A stretch of 63,382 bases of DNA from positions 1 through 63,382 of the forward strand of contig SCRF01000016.1 of NCBI GenBank assembly GCA_004322005.1, given 5' to 3'. Positions 56,890 through 63,382 of this stretch are shown here, piece by piece. Position 1 is the stretch's first letter. Each line of letters starts with the position of its first letter. The translations under genes were made by a program, and so were the position numbers. The stretch is from Rhodanobacter sp. GTDB taxonomy: Bacteria > Pseudomonadota > Gammaproteobacteria > Xanthomonadales > Rhodanobacteraceae. A model generated the notes under the pieces. The model saw only the letters and a program-made list of their open reading frames with translations, ran no database searches and had not been told where the DNA came from.

Positions 56890-57960
56890 ATGCGAAACAC
56901 GAACCACGACCATGTCCGCGGCATCGCGCAGGCACTGGCCGCGGCCGTGCTGTTCGGGCTGAGCACGCCGCTGGCGAAAATTCTCACCGGCAGCATCGCG
57001 CCGGTGCTGCTGGCCGGGCTGCTGTATGCCGGCTCGGGCATCGGCCTGTCGTCGTGGATGCTGCTGCGGAAATTGCGCCGGCAGCCGATGACCGAAGCGC
57101 CGCTGATCCGGCGCGATGTGCCGTGGCTGGCGGGCGCGGTGCTGTTCGGCGGCGTGCTCGGCCCGCTGCTGCTGATGCTGGGGCTGGCGCGGACACCGGC
57201 GTCGAGCGCTTCGCTGCTGCTGAATCTGGAGGCGGTGCTGACCGCGGTGCTGGCATGGGTGGTGTTCCGCGAGAACGTCGATCGCCGTGTGTTGCTGGGC
57301 ATGCTGGCGATCGTCGCCGGCACGCTGCTGCTGTCCTGGCAACGCCCGGCGAACGTGGTGTTTCCGTGGGGCGCACTGGCGATCGCCGGCGCCTGCCTGT
57401 GCTGGGCGATCGACAACAATCTCACCCGTGCGGTGGCCGGTGGCGATCCGGTACAGACCGCCGCGATCAAGGGCGGCGTGGCCGGCGCGATCAACATCGG
57501 CATTGCGATGGCCATGGGCTACCGGTTCCCCGCGGCGCTGCCGTTGCTGGCCACCGGGCTGCTCGGCTTCGTCGGTTACGGCCTGAGCCTGGTGCTGTTC
57601 GTGCTGGCCCTGCGCAGCCTGGGCACGGCGCGCACCGGCGCGTATTTCTCCACCGCGCCGTTCGTGGGCGCGGCGCTGTCGCTGCTGCTGTTCGCCGAAC
57701 ATCCCGGCATCGCATTCTGGCTGGCCGGCGCGCTGATGGCGCTGGGCGTGTGGCTGCATGTCAGCGAACGGCATGTGCACGAACACGCGCACGAGGCGCT
57801 GGCGCACAATCACCGTCATCGCCACGACGAGCATCACCAGCACACCCACGATTTTCCGTGGGACGGCAAGGAGCCGCACACGCATCCGCATGTGCACGAG
57901 CGGCTCGTGCACAGCCACCCGCATTATCCGGACAGCCATCATCGACACCGGCATTCGTGA
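56890..57960 (+). CDS. EamA/DMT-family transporter 2 with histidine-rich tail
   Basis: 356 residues. Ten hydrophobic segments in two EamA halves (AQALAAAVLFGLSTPLAKIL; LGFVGYGLSLVLFVLALRSL) end near residue 290. The last 65 residues are cytoplasmic or periplasmic and dense in histidine (HEHAHEALAHNHRHRHDEHH, HTHPHVHERLVHSHPHYPDS). Such tails usually bind Ni, Co or Zn, so a metal-related role is possible. It is 14 bp upstream of a methyltransferase gene and preceded by gcaggag. Confidence 0.85.
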   Translation: MRNTNHDHVRGIAQALAAAVLFGLSTPLAKILTGSIAPVLLAGLLYAGSGIGLSSWMLLRKLRRQPMTEAPLIRRDVPWLAGAVLFGGVLGPLLLMLGLARTPASSASLLLNLEAVLTAVLAWVVFRENVDRRVLLGMLAIVAGTLLLSWQRPANVVFPWGALAIAGACLCWAIDNNLTRAVAGGDPVQTAAIKGGVAGAINIGIAMAMGYRFPAALPLLATGLLGFVGYGLSLVLFVLALRSLGTARTGAYFSTAPFVGAALSLLLFAEHPGIAFWLAGALMALGVWLHVSERHVHEHAHEALAHNHRHRHDEHHQHTHDFPWDGKEPHTHPHVHERLVHSHPHYPDSHHRHRHS

Positions 57961-57973
57961 GGAGAGCCCCGGC

Positions 57974-58588
57974 ATGGTCAGCAGGCAACATTGGGAAACG
58001 GTCTACCGGACCAGGGCCGTCGACGCGGTCAGCTGGTACCGCCCGCACCTGGATACCTCGCTGGCGATGATCGAGCGGGCGGTGCCGGATCGCGACGCGT
58101 GCATCATCGACATCGGCGGCGGCGAGGCGACGCTGGTCGACGATCTGCTGGCCCGCGGCTATCGACAACTCAGCGTGCTCGACATCTCGCCCGCGGCCAT
58201 CGAGGTGGCGCGCAAGCGCCTCGGCGCTGCCGCGGCGCAGGTGACGTGGCTGGCCGACGACATCCTGCAGGTGGCGCTGCCCGCGCAGCGCTTCGACCTC
58301 TGGCACGATCGCGCGCTGTTCCATTTCCTCACCGGTGCCGAGCAGCGGGCGCGCTACGTCGAGCAGCTCGCCCGTGCGCTGAAACCGGGCGGCCACGCCA
58401 TCATCGCCACGTTCGGCCCGCAGGGACCGGGCCAATGCAGCGGACTCGACACCGTGCGCTACGACGCCGCGTCGTTGCAGCGCGAACTCGGGCCGCGCTT
58501 CGAGGTGATCGAACACACCACCGAACTGCACCGCACCCCGTTCGACACCACGCAGCAGTTCGTCTACAGCCATTGCCGCCTGGTTTGA
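57974..58588 (+). CDS. Class I SAM-dependent methyltransferase
   Basis: 204 residues. HWETVYRTRAVDAVSWYRPH at the N-terminus and the SAM motif CIIDIGGGEATLVDDLLARG, then LSVLDISPAAIEVARKRLG and LARALKPGGHAIIATFGPQG, match the small SAM methyltransferases often found beside metal or thiol resistance genes. The start follows ggagag. It may act with the His-tailed transporter; the substrate is unknown. Confidence 0.82.
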   Translation: MVSRQHWETVYRTRAVDAVSWYRPHLDTSLAMIERAVPDRDACIIDIGGGEATLVDDLLARGYRQLSVLDISPAAIEVARKRLGAAAAQVTWLADDILQVALPAQRFDLWHDRALFHFLTGAEQRARYVEQLARALKPGGHAIIATFGPQGPGQCSGLDTVRYDAASLQRELGPRFEVIEHTTELHRTPFDTTQQFVYSHCRLV

Positions 58589-59025
58589 GCGGCCGATCCG
58601 ACTGCCGTTGATGGGTGAAAATCGCCTGGTGTCAAGGCTCATGCTACCCGGCAGAGATCCGGGTTCTCGTACATCGTCCACGGCCGCGAACCCGTGTTCA
58701 ACGAATGTCCCGCACATGGTCTGCACAGCGACCGGCCCGACCATCGGCCCAAAATGGTCGGTCGCATGTGCGCTGTGCCGCCCACCGCAAAACCGGTGAG
58801 CAGCAGCGCGATACCGAGGCAAATGACGAACGAACTGTGACATCGGCAGACCGTGCTCGAACTGCACCAATTCATCGCCCTGTCCCACCTCCGCATCTAA
58901 GCTGGGTTTGCCACCCGTCCCAGTACGCCTCAAATCGCGCGACAGCCGACTGAGGTCAGCACTGATCAGGTGCATTCGTGCACTCGAGAGGCAGTGGTGA
59001 TGAATGGCAGATTGCACCTTGAGCA
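58589..59025. other. Junction region without a supported gene
   Basis: This 437-bp stretch joins GC-rich DNA to the AT-richer block. Only short or antisense frames occur. One minus-strand frame at 58639-58896 has a hydrophobic stretch (SFVICLGIALLLTGFAVGG) but no ribosome site or family resemblance; it may be a relic. Confidence 0.5.
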
Positions 59026-59358
59026 TCACTTCGAACTACGGGGAATACTTCGCAGATAAACCAGTAGCGCCTTCGCATCTTCGGCTGTCAGACTTGAGTC
59101 CCCGCCTTTTGGGGGCATCCCCATCGGTGAATCTGGTGACTGGAACCCATTCAGAATATGGCCAATCAATATCGCGTCAGGTTTTGCAAGGCGCCCGCTG
59201 GTGATCAGGTCCGGCACACCTGGAAATGCTCCTTGTGCATGATCTCCATGACAAGAGGCACAGTTTGCATCAAACAACGCCTTGCCGTCGGCGGCAAATG
59301 CCTTAGGCATCGCGATGAGCAGCGAGAATGCAGGTATGAGTAAAAGGCTGATTTTCAT
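59026..59358 (-). CDS. Small periplasmic monoheme cytochrome c
   Basis: 110 residues with signal peptide (MKISLLLIPAFSLLIAMPKA, cleavage after residue 22). The haem site is NCASCH (Cys33, Cys36, His37) and the distal methionine probably lies in SPMGMPPKGGDSSL; the C-terminal helix LTAEDAKALLVYLRSI completes a class I fold. An aggga sits 8 bases before the ATG. It is the last gene of the AT-rich cytochrome block and could be a soluble electron carrier for its partners. Confidence 0.9.
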   Translation of the reverse strand: MKISLLLIPAFSLLIAMPKAFAADGKALFDANCASCHGDHAQGAFPGVPDLITSGRLAKPDAILIGHILNGFQSPDSPMGMPPKGGDSSLTAEDAKALLVYLRSIPRSSK

Positions 59359-59534
59359 GTGTTTTAGTCCCTGGTTGAATGAAAGAACAATTGTTTTGGC
59401 GAATGCAAAGCTATATCGCGCGATATGCACAGTCTAAAGTACGGCCTATTTCTTTAGATACGCCATTCATTCGCAGACATGACGTGCAACCATGAATCAA
59501 TTGTCAGATGATCGAGAATCAATTCATCGATACG

Positions 59535-59957
59535 TCAATTATTTTTGGCTCCTTGATCGACCCATTTGCTGATCAGCCCGATGTCATGGTCCGACAACGA
59601 GCGAGCGCCGGTTCCAGGCATGATTGTTTGCTGGTGATTCTTCAAATCAAGCGAATAGTCCTTGGGCATGTTTATTGTAGCGTCTGCCTGGTGCTTGATC
59701 AGCCTGACCAAGGTACTGCCAACACTGGAACCAGGATTGATTACAGGTCCATACTTGGTTCCCTTCATCAAATCCTGATACGTAGCCACGCTGAACCCGC
59801 TTTTCAGGTAGCCTGCGCCGCCCGGAGTGTGGCAAACCGCACAATTGTTTTGCAGAATTGGGTTCACGTCACGGCTGAAGCTGACTTGTTCCCGACTGCA
59901 GGAAGCCGTGCTTAAAGCAACAAAAGACAACAAGGCAATACTTTTCAATGCGTACAT
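59535..59957 (-). CDS. Monoheme c-type cytochrome lipoprotein (PSCyt1-like)
   Basis: 140 residues. The signal ends in a lipobox-like LSTASC (Cys20), so the protein is probably lipid-anchored. The haem motif NNCAVCH (Cys39, Cys42, His43) lies in VSFSRDVNPILQNNCAVCHT, the pattern of planctomycete-type cytochrome C domains, followed by STLVRLIKHQADATINMPKD and ALSDHDIG-like C-terminal helix (LSDHDIGLISKWVDQGAKN). A strong aaggag precedes the ATG. Confidence 0.88.
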   Translation of the reverse strand: MYALKSIALLSFVALSTASCSREQVSFSRDVNPILQNNCAVCHTPGGAGYLKSGFSVATYQDLMKGTKYGPVINPGSSVGSTLVRLIKHQADATINMPKDYSLDLKNHQQTIMPGTGARSLSDHDIGLISKWVDQGAKNN

Positions 59958-60150
59958 GTCTTACTCCTTAAATGATGAAGCAATACCATCAAACATTTGC
60001 CGAATGGGGCAGCAATCAATTTTAAGTAACCACCCAAGCTGCTGCCTTGAACCATTATGTAAATCATCTTCGTGAATTAGCTAAATACCCGAACAGACGA
60101 AATACGCATGGTTACTTGCAAATAATCTGATTGTCCATGATAAGGACTAG

Positions 60151-61269
60151 TCAAATCACCTCCTCTTCTTGCCGGCTATAAGTTAGGAATATAATCTGGT
60201 AAAGCGAAACAAAGATTTGAAACGCCCAGGAAAGTCCCATCACAGAACCAGCCACCAATACCGTATAGGCGAATATCGGATCCCACTTTGTCAGAAACCA
60301 TGTGGCGATATCAATTACCACTGCACCGAATGGGGCAACAATTACCACATTCTTCAACCACGCAGGAAGCTCAGTAAAAGTAAATACGAAACCAAGAACA
60401 AACGTCACCAAGCCGATACCGAATAGATGGATATGTGAAAGCTTCACCAAGGTTTGGATAGACATACCCGTGTCAACTTTTGCGACAGCGCGGATACCGG
60501 CATACGTTGTGAAATCAGGCAGATTCATTCCTGATTTTGAACTATGACAGCGGGCGCATTTTTGCTCGATGATAGGATGTATGGTTTTGTCGTAACCAGC
60601 TTCATCCGCACCAGATTTCAACCATGCAACAATTTTGGCAAGATCATCTTCACTTCTCATACCAGACATCGGGCCTCGCAACATCTGTTCAAGCCGTGTC
60701 CCGCTACGATTTCCGTAATACGTGATCGCAAGATCCTGTACGGACACACCCGATTTTCCGTCGAGGCCGGAATGGGTCATGTAGAGATACCCAATCGCCA
60801 TGGCATAACCAAGACCAAGAACGACCAGCACAAGCCCGTACAAGGTGCGTTCACTACTGGAACACTCGCGAAACGTCCTTCCTTTCACAGTCCTGCGATT
60901 TTTTGGCAAACGTCCAAAGACACGCCGTATCCATACAAATGCAATAAAAAGACCGACAGTGCCGATCAGCACGTGGATTATTGACATCTCCTTTTGGGTA
61001 AATGACAGTGTATCTGGAGCCAGTAGTATCCATAGATCGAGCAAAGCAAACGCCCAGGCTGGCCAATAATCATGGCGCCGTATTAACGCAATGATGGCCA
61101 CAGCTACGATGAGGCTGCCCGTAATAACGCAGTTCCAAAATCCATCAACATGGGTTGTTGCCTGTGGCCCGTAGACATACCATGGCATCAACATCATCAT
61201 GAACCCGATTATCAATGCAGACAATCTGGCTGACGTTTTTCCTTTGTAATCTTTATCGCGGCTTAGCAT
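60151..61269 (-). CDS. Membrane protein joining an SPW-type domain to a c-haem domain
   Basis: 372 residues. Residues 15-115 hold four hydrophobic segments with SPW-repeat character (MMLMPWYVYG, FWNCVITGSLIVAVA, FALLDLWILLAPDTLSF, VLIGTVGLFIAFVWI). A fifth helix (142-163) leads to a periplasmic region with one haem motif CARCH (Cys238, Cys241, His242). Four further helices (about 279-360) follow, the first carrying KLSHIHLFGIG, whose histidines could bind a b-type haem. AGGTGA lies 6 bases before the ATG. I know no characterised protein with this architecture; an inner-membrane redox link is inferred. Confidence 0.75.
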   Translation of the reverse strand: MLSRDKDYKGKTSARLSALIIGFMMMLMPWYVYGPQATTHVDGFWNCVITGSLIVAVAIIALIRRHDYWPAWAFALLDLWILLAPDTLSFTQKEMSIIHVLIGTVGLFIAFVWIRRVFGRLPKNRRTVKGRTFRECSSSERTLYGLVLVVLGLGYAMAIGYLYMTHSGLDGKSGVSVQDLAITYYGNRSGTRLEQMLRGPMSGMRSEDDLAKIVAWLKSGADEAGYDKTIHPIIEQKCARCHSSKSGMNLPDFTTYAGIRAVAKVDTGMSIQTLVKLSHIHLFGIGLVTFVLGFVFTFTELPAWLKNVVIVAPFGAVVIDIATWFLTKWDPIFAYTVLVAGSVMGLSWAFQIFVSLYQIIFLTYSRQEEEVI

Positions 61270-61405
61270 GATAATTCACCTGTTCATTGATTTTTACAAG
61301 CCTGAAGCGAATTTTGTTTCATCCCATTTAAACCGCTTGCTCGTGTTGGAAATGGCTTTCTTGCTAATGTACGATGCTTCGGCGCTCATGCCGCCAGGTC
61401 TCTGC

Positions 61406-61437
61406 CAGCCATTCCGAATAAATCCGGAATGGCTGGT
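61406..61437. other. 12-bp perfect hairpin between the cytochrome-porin and membrane cytochrome genes
   Basis: ccagccattccg (61406-61417) and cggaatggctgg (61426-61437) around an 8-base AT-rich loop. No T run follows in either direction, so it may protect or process the upstream mRNA. The rest of the 263-bp gap has no gene. Confidence 0.6.
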
Positions 61438-61532
61438 TATTCGGCAGGTCACCATCCTATACGCTGATTCATGGTTTGACTGGCGTTTTATGACTTATCG
61501 TGCTCACCGAAGTCCACGTTTCGCACATCGGC

Positions 61533-62876
61533 TCAGAACAGGTAACTCTGAAAAACAAGGTACAGGGTATTGTTATCACTTGCGTGACTCGTGGTTCCGT
61601 TGAACTTTGTGTAGAAGGTGTACTGGAGCCCAACTCTCAGGTTCAAATAGGGTTCTGCCCAGCTGTCACCTTTGCCAAACGGAACCCAATTCAACTCAAT
61701 GGATCCACCGTTGGTATTGGGGGAGTCATTCGCAGAACTAGCAGAGTAAAGCAAGGAATCCCGGTTACCACTGGTAGTGAACGCACCTACAGTGACTCCG
61801 TAAGTGTTTTTGTAATAATAGTTTGCGTTCATATTCAAGGAACTGAGGTGATTGTGCAGGTTTGAGGCATTACCCGCCGCGTAGCTATTGTTCAGAGTTT
61901 GTGTTTCGTACAAATACTGCCCCTGCACCGTGACAGCGTGCTTGCTCCCACTAAACCACTCATAGCTTGCATCCAGTCCGTAGTCCTTATAGTCGTCCGA
62001 CCCCGGACCCATGCTACCCATCGGATGCAGCTTTGGCTCGAAATACAGGGCACCAACCTCCAGATTACTGCTGGAACTTGGACTGGCCTGGTATGCCATC
62101 CGCAGGTAAGGGGCAGGGACGTCAAGACGCCCGGGATACATGCCGTTGACATGATCAATGAAGGATTTTGATGGGACCTTGTATGCCCCTGCTTCGATAT
62201 ACCATTTGCCGTCAACCTGGGTATATGCCGTCAGACCCAGAACGCCGTTCATAAATCCGCCGTTGATGATCGGGCTGGCAACGGCTCCAGGCGCTAGATC
62301 GGGACCAAAGTAAGGATATTGCCAGGCGGGACCCGTGTTGTAGATATCGCTAATGGTCGGGTTATTGTTGACAGTGAGACCCCATACCGCTGTATGCGAT
62401 CCAAGCTTCGCGGTGCGTGCATAGCGAATGTCGGTCATATCCCATCCTGCGGTGTGCCCATTCTGTGAATAAGCCACCTGCATGAACATACCCATATGAT
62501 CGGAAATAGCACCAGCAAGATACATACCCGCTGTCTGGAATTCCCAATTATCATTACTGCCGAATCCAGGTGCTGCAGGTCCGGACTGGTCCTTTTGGGT
62601 ATGCGTGAATGATTCAACTAGCTCTAACGAAACCTTCGGGGTAAAACCCGAACTGGCGGTCTTCATGGTGTATCCGGTTAGTTTGAACTGACGTCCAAAC
62701 GGAGTCAGTTGCGGTCCGAAACCACCGACATGACATGAGGTACAAGGCATGTTGACTTGCCGAGAAAATGCCGGAATGGCTCTTGCTTGAGGAACAAATC
62801 CAGCTATCACCATTGCTATCAAAGACAATAGTGGCCACGTTAGTTTTGAACTTGTTGACAGGATTATCTTTTTCAC
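61533..62876 (-). CDS. Cyc2-like fused cytochrome c / outer-membrane barrel
   Basis: 447 residues from GTG with GGGAG 7 bases upstream. A signal peptide (cleavage after QARA, residue 33) is followed at once by IPAFSRQVNMPCTSCHVGGF (haem Cys45, Cys48, His49) and GPQLTPFGRQFKLTGYTM, the layout of Cyc2 and related cytochrome-porins. The remaining 370 residues alternate short amphipathic strands and turns and end LYLVFQSYLF, with the C-terminal aromatic of outer-membrane barrels. Cyc2 in Fe(II) oxidisers takes electrons from outside the cell. Whether this one oxidises iron is not shown; related barrels of unknown role share the motif. Confidence 0.72.
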   Translation of the reverse strand: MKKIILSTSSKLTWPLLSLIAMVIAGFVPQARAIPAFSRQVNMPCTSCHVGGFGPQLTPFGRQFKLTGYTMKTASSGFTPKVSLELVESFTHTQKDQSGPAAPGFGSNDNWEFQTAGMYLAGAISDHMGMFMQVAYSQNGHTAGWDMTDIRYARTAKLGSHTAVWGLTVNNNPTISDIYNTGPAWQYPYFGPDLAPGAVASPIINGGFMNGVLGLTAYTQVDGKWYIEAGAYKVPSKSFIDHVNGMYPGRLDVPAPYLRMAYQASPSSSSNLEVGALYFEPKLHPMGSMGPGSDDYKDYGLDASYEWFSGSKHAVTVQGQYLYETQTLNNSYAAGNASNLHNHLSSLNMNANYYYKNTYGVTVGAFTTSGNRDSLLYSASSANDSPNTNGGSIELNWVPFGKGDSWAEPYLNLRVGLQYTFYTKFNGTTSHASDNNTLYLVFQSYLF

Positions 62877-63021
62877 GTTGTATCTCCCTTGTTAGCGACT
62901 AAAAGATGAATTTTTGTGTGCCACCGTTTTCCTTAAGATATTGCTCCATGGAAATGAGTTGATTGAATAAATGGCTGTTTCCATCGGCGTGACTAATCTT
63001 CTTATGGAAAGCGTCAGTGAC

Positions 63022-63382
63022 TTAACCTGTGTGGTACTGGAGGGTTTCGACGTTACGGATAGCGATCGCGTGAGCAGAATCCGGATCACTCAGGCGTTGA
63101 CCTTGGCTGTAACCGGCTTGCTTGAACTTGCTGACACGCGGGCGCACAGATGCTGTGACCAGCACGTTTCGCTGATTGCCACCGAAAGAGATGCCGTCCG
63201 AAAACTGCGCAGAAGTTATGCACTCTGTAGTTTCGAAGTGGCTAATGGCCTTGGCAAACCCCAAGGTGGCTGCCGTTGCGACAACCTTCGCCTGAATTTC
63301 GACGGTATACGCCGTCAGAGCCACAGCAATGACTGCTGCGACGATCAAAGTTAGCCCACGCGTCTTGAGAGAGGAAGTCGAG
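63022..63382 (-). CDS. Short protein with one N-terminal helix, 5' end outside the window
   Basis: The frame stays open to the window edge, and the visible part is about 119 residues. It begins STSSLKTRGLTLIVAAVIAV then ALTAYTVEIQAKVV, which looks like a prepilin N-terminus (KxRG|xTLI) but lacks the usual glutamate at mature position 5. The rest (ISHFETTECITSAQFSDGIS, GGNQRNVLVTASVRPRVSKF) matches nothing I recognise. A TTG at 63348 could also be the start. It is on the same strand as the cytochrome genes and 145 bp upstream of the cytochrome-porin. Confidence 0.4.
   Translation of the reverse strand, partial: STSSLKTRGLTLIVAAVIAVALTAYTVEIQAKVVATAATLGFAKAISHFETTECITSAQFSDGISFGGNQRNVLVTASVRPRVSKFKQAGYSQGQRLSDPDSAHAIAIRNVETLQYHTG

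Noticed and set aside
58639..58896. 85-codon minus-strand frame with a hydrophobic segment
   Set aside because: No ribosome site, no family resemblance and a composition like the surrounding non-coding DNA.
57761..59029. 422-codon minus-strand frame opposite the transporter tail and methyltransferase
   Set aside because: The plus-strand genes have clear family motifs; the antisense frame runs into non-coding junction DNA and shows no domain.
62971..63354. 127-codon plus-strand frame at the right end
   Set aside because: The minus-strand frame continues the direction of the cytochrome genes, stays open to the edge and has a plausible hydrophobic N-terminus; the plus-strand frame is Cys/Arg-rich without motifs.

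Overview
The window is about 58 kb of GC-rich chromosome from a gammaproteobacterium of the Xanthomonadales, most likely Rhodanobacteraceae (Rhodanobacter, Dyella or Frateuria type), followed by about 4.4 kb of clearly AT-richer DNA at the right end. The assignment rests on gene order (thrS-infC-rpmI-rplT-pheST-ihfA-merR-tRNA-Pro; rpsB-tsf-pyrH-frr-uppS-cdsA-dxr-rseP-bamA-lpxD-fabZ-lpxA-lpxB-rnhB-dnaE-accA-tilS), on E. coli-like protein sequences, and on the many 'gtaggagcgcgc...gcgcgctcctac' palindromic repeats. The genus is not proven.

Layout. 1-3.6 kb: phosphate uptake operon pstC-pstA-pstB-phoU. 3.8-12 kb, minus strand: tRNA-Pro(GGG), a MerR regulator, ihfA, pheT, pheS, rplT, rpmI, infC and thrS. 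infC appears to start at AUC, and thrS is preceded by what reads as a leader-peptide attenuator. 12.1-17.6 kb: sugar-nucleotide epimerase, hemJ, glnD, map. 17.6-32.7 kb, plus strand: translation factors, isoprenoid and phospholipid genes, outer-membrane assembly and lipid A synthesis. 32.9-43.8 kb: dnaE, an HNH protein, accA, an NYN protein, tilS, a secreted protein, xseB, ispA, fabI, a GFA protein. 43.8-48.7 kb: decayed accessory zone with two pseudogenes, an S4 protein, a PadR/sensor pair, an IS5 transposase remnant, and a small group of integron-type gene cassettes with attC-like sites but no integrase (a CALIN). 48.7-58.6 kb: two glutathione transferases, a cupin, a HigBA-type toxin-antitoxin pair, a periplasmic cyclophilin, methyltransferases, an AsmA protein and two EamA transporters.

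59.0-63.4 kb is the most unusual part. This AT-richer, one-directional block encodes a cytochrome fused to an outer-membrane barrel (Cyc2-like), an inner-membrane protein joining an SPW-type membrane domain to a c-heme site, a monoheme lipoprotein, a small periplasmic cytochrome c, and at the window edge a short protein with one hydrophobic N-terminal helix. Together they could form an electron path across both membranes, for example for oxidation of an extracellular donor such as Fe(II). That function is inference.

A second theme is palindromic repeats inside coding sequence. A 168-bp inverted-repeat element sits in frame in tilS, a shorter repeat lies in frame in pheT, a 15-bp tandem repeat lies in dxr, and two repeat copies separate lpxB from the conserved part of rnhB.
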